DNA of 64,000 nt from Paraflavitalea sp966211765. Lineage in GTDB: Bacteria; Bacteroidota; Bacteroidia; Chitinophagales; Chitinophagaceae. The position numbers were made by a program, and so were the translations under genes. Shown here in pieces: positions 61,931 to 64,000 of the stretch (position 1 is its first letter; each line of letters opens with the position of its first letter). The stretch is taken from contig CBIHOV010000020.1 in the NCBI GenBank assembly GCA_966211765.1, forward strand, positions 86,765 through 150,764. The letters are read 5' to 3'. The notes below the pieces were generated by a model that worked only from the letters and a program-made list of their open reading frames with translations, was not told where the DNA came from and searched no databases.

Positions 61931-63151
61931 TTATGATTTTTTTGTCATAGTTATACGTATCGGGTGTTCCAGCCTGTTGGCAACCTCCCGGAGATAGTCA
62001 GCAAAACCGGCTTCCCCTTTGAATCGTGCATCTGTTCTTTCCCAGCCCGCAAAAAACAAACTGCTAATGCTGCCCTGTGTTTTCATCTGTATATAACAAC
62101 TGTTGGGCAACTTACTTGTATCACCTTGCTTACCTGATCCCAGGAAGCTGCTTCGAGGGATCATGATAGCCAGGCCAAGAGAAGATGGATCACCTTCTAC
62201 CTGTTTTCCAAATGTCGATACGGAGACATAGTGTTTGTTATGAAATAACAGCTTCAGGCTATCCTGGTAAAAATGGGCAAAGCCCTGTAGCAGTGTTTGT
62301 TGTTTTTGTAATGAGAGATAGAGCGTAGTGGTATAATAGTAATTTCCCTTTAGCATCGTCAGGACCTCGCTTCCCTTTCGTTTGATAGTGCCTGCATCCC
62401 AATTGTAAAAATCCAGCCGGAAAGAAGCGGCCAGCGGCCCTTCATATAATTGTGTGAAAACTGTACTGTCGGCATCCGCCAGTGGATAGTCTGTACCTGC
62501 TTTCCGTACGACAAAGTTTCCCGCCCCCATGGAGTTACCGGTTTTCAGAATATCCATGCCCCAGTCTTGTAGTTTGTGCCAACTGCCTTGTAACCCAACC
62601 CTTTCCAGTACTGGTGCTGTTGTCAATTTCCCATAGATATCTTTTCCATTCCGATAATCGAAGAATACCCGGAAAGCAACCTTGTCATTTTCTATCCCCG
62701 GCCCTTCCATCTGCCAGGTGGGTTTGCCGATGTCCTGCACATACCCCCGTAAGCGAAAGGTATCGGTGATCTCCTTTTCCGGCAGTCCATTCGTGCTGCG
62801 ACGACTGAAACGTACATTGGTAATCTGTTGCTCATCACGAGGTGGATGATCTGTCCACACCAAGGTCAATGTATCTGTTGCGTAGGGCGGCAGGGTTACT
62901 TCCAGGAATAAACTGTCCCATATGCTATCTTTATTACTATCTACCGGCTGGGAAACACTTACCTCACCATGCCGCATGATCACGGGATAACTAGCAGTGG
63001 TATGTTTGCCGAACTGTTTACTACCTATGCTAATAACTTCTTTGTGCCTGGGAAAAGGCTGGTCATTGTGAATGATAATGGCGGCAGCCGGAGGGATCCG
63101 GTTGCCTTCCATTTTCATTGTCTGCAGGATAAGTAATAATGGTAGCAACAT
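61931..63151 (-). CDS. DUF4861-family exported protein
   Basis: 406 residues. ATG 63151 is preferred over the in-frame GTG at 63157. Short signal MLLPLLLILQ. The protein is beta-rich, with WDSLFLEVTLPPYATDTLTLVW near residue 80, then GPGIENDKVAFRVFFDYRNGKDIYGK and a C-terminal FAGWERTDARF. It matches my recollection of the DUF4861 family common in Bacteroidota pectin-utilisation loci; exact enzymatic role uncertain. It is followed 3 nt later by the GH88/105 gene. Confidence 0.72.
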   Translation of the reverse strand: MLLPLLLILQTMKMEGNRIPPAAAIIIHNDQPFPRHKEVISIGSKQFGKHTTASYPVIMRHGEVSVSQPVDSNKDSIWDSLFLEVTLPPYATDTLTLVWTDHPPRDEQQITNVRFSRRSTNGLPEKEITDTFRLRGYVQDIGKPTWQMEGPGIENDKVAFRVFFDYRNGKDIYGKLTTAPVLERVGLQGSWHKLQDWGMDILKTGNSMGAGNFVVRKAGTDYPLADADSTVFTQLYEGPLAASFRLDFYNWDAGTIKRKGSEVLTMLKGNYYYTTTLYLSLQKQQTLLQGFAHFYQDSLKLLFHNKHYVSVSTFGKQVEGDPSSLGLAIMIPRSSFLGSGKQGDTSKLPNSCYIQMKTQGSISSLFFAGWERTDARFKGEAGFADYLREVANRLEHPIRITMTKKS

Positions 63152-63161
63152 GGACACTTGT

Positions 63162-64000
63162 TTAATAGCCGATGTATTTCATTTGTGCCTGGTACAAGTC
63201 CTTCGGAAATAACCTGTCTGGCTGAATCGTTTCGAACCAGTTATTATGTGCATCCGTCATTTCCGATGTTCGCTTCGTTTTAATACCCACGCAATTATTA
63301 TCGGCACTTTGTTTGGTAGCGTCGTTGTGCTGATCGCAATAGTTCATGTTGTTAACCGCCCTGATGTTCCAGAATGTTTCTTTGAAACAAATTCCACGCG
63401 GGGTGGAAATGCCGCCTGAAAAATAGAGGCGGGTACCGAGGCCCGCATCGAGGTTGGTAAACAGGTTATAGGTTTGTACATGGTTATGGTGATCTATTGC
63501 GAGGTCTTTGCCTTTACCGTTCCTGAAAACATTGTAGCTGGCTTCTTCCTTTTCCACAGACAGGTCATGCTGGTATTTACCCTTCAACTCAAAATTTTCC
63601 AGCAGGTTATAACTGCCGGTAATGTTGATGCCATGATGTCCGGAAACCTTCTGTGCTCCCCTTATGGATCCAAAATCCAATACCCAGTTGCGGGCGGTGA
63701 TATGGTGGGCATTGCTGTCTATCCAGATTCCCATGTCACATCCGGTGAGTTGTAGATCCCGTGCCCATCCGTCATACGCGCCGGAAGAGAATCCTATGGC
63801 GTTATATCCTTTCTCGTCGTAGGTATGTCCCGCCCACGGATTATCAGGAAAGCGGATGGATAACTTTTCAATACCCACCTCAGATATAGGACCGTCGAAG
63901 AGGATCATGGCGCCACTCCACGACCAGTTCGATTGGTTTGGGTATTCAACATTGTAATTGGGATATAATTCTTCCAGTCCCTTTTCAAAGTATAGTGTAG
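63162..64000 (-). CDS. Right-handed beta-helix protein, C-terminal part (window edge)
   Basis: The frame is open to the right edge, so about 279 C-terminal residues are seen and the start is missing. The sequence shows parallel beta-helix rungs: CDMGIWIDSNAHHITARNW, GINITGSYNLLENFEL, ASYNVFRNGKGKDLAIDHHN. Such folds are typical of pectate lyases, rhamnogalacturonases and related polysaccharide enzymes. The catalytic residues cannot be assigned without the whole protein. It ends 10 nt before the DUF4861 start codon. Confidence 0.75.
   Translation of the reverse strand, partial: TLYFEKGLEELYPNYNVEYPNQSNWSWSGAMILFDGPISEVGIEKLSIRFPDNPWAGHTYDEKGYNAIGFSSGAYDGWARDLQLTGCDMGIWIDSNAHHITARNWVLDFGSIRGAQKVSGHHGINITGSYNLLENFELKGKYQHDLSVEKEEASYNVFRNGKGKDLAIDHHNHVQTYNLFTNLDAGLGTRLYFSGGISTPRGICFKETFWNIRAVNNMNYCDQHNDATKQSADNNCVGIKTKRTSEMTDAHNNWFETIQPDRLFPKDLYQAQMKYIGY

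Overview
The window comes from a Bacteroidota genome, most likely of the Chitinophagaceae type; the genus cannot be fixed from sequence alone. Reasons: Type IX secretion (T9SS) proteins (a PorP/SprF homologue, a type B sorting domain and a type A-like sorting domain), promoters of the TTTG-N19/21-TAnnTTTG kind, almost no Shine-Dalgarno sequences, and lipoproteins of Bacteroidota style. There are no rRNA genes, CRISPR arrays, insertion sequences or phage genes. Most genes lie on the minus strand.

Layout. 1-5021: glutamate synthase operon gltB-gltD (gltD cut by the left edge). 5.4-6.2 kb: a lipoprotein. 6.4-9.9 kb (+): circularly permuted ATP-grasp / alpha-E / transglutaminase trio behind a palindrome. 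9.9-22.4 kb (-): the complete branched-chain amino acid set, leuA-leuC-leuD-leuB followed by ilvE-ilvD-ilvB-ilvN-ilvC-ilvA. A 34-codon leader packed with Ile and Val codons and an intrinsic terminator sit directly before ilvE, a classical transcription attenuator. 22.6-24.2 kb (+): a helical repeat protein of unknown role. 24.6-27.8 kb (-): a carrier-protein-dependent cysteine pathway, cysM-mec-cysO-moeZ, preceded by a 28-codon leader with six Cys codons in a row and a terminator, a second amino-acid attenuator. 27.9-28.8 kb (+): AlkA glycosylase. 28.9-38.5 kb (-): a 2,382-residue Ig-repeat adhesin with a T9SS type B domain, its likely PorP/SprF partner, and an OmpA-family protein.

40.2-49.9 kb (-): a twelve-gene tellurium/stress (Ter) cluster with three TerD-family proteins, three TerY vWA proteins, a PP2C phosphatase, an atypical kinase, a HAD protein, a phosphoribosyltransferase, a small YggT-like membrane protein and TerC. 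It lies between two direct copies of a promoter plus small exported-protein gene (39.4-40.0 and 50.4-50.9 kb). 51.0-53.0 kb: tandem paralogues with HExxH motifs. 53.4-54.6 kb: a DUF1801 protein and an exported superoxide dismutase. 55.0-55.4 kb: tRNA-Ser(GCT), tRNA-Pro(TGG) and a broken tRNA-Pro copy. 55.7-64.0 kb (-): seven tightly packed genes for cell-envelope or plant-polysaccharide use (beta-helix protein, DUF4861, GH88/105, GlcG-like, aldo/keto reductase, bile-acid-symporter-family transporter, NodB-like deacetylase with a sorting tail).

The strongest new signals are the two peptide-leader attenuators (Ile/Val and Cys), each with its own promoter, leader and terminator. Next is the CysO sulfur carrier, which ends in GG followed by two extra residues and sits beside a JAMM protease that could trim them. 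All calls were made by reading the sequence; no database search was run.
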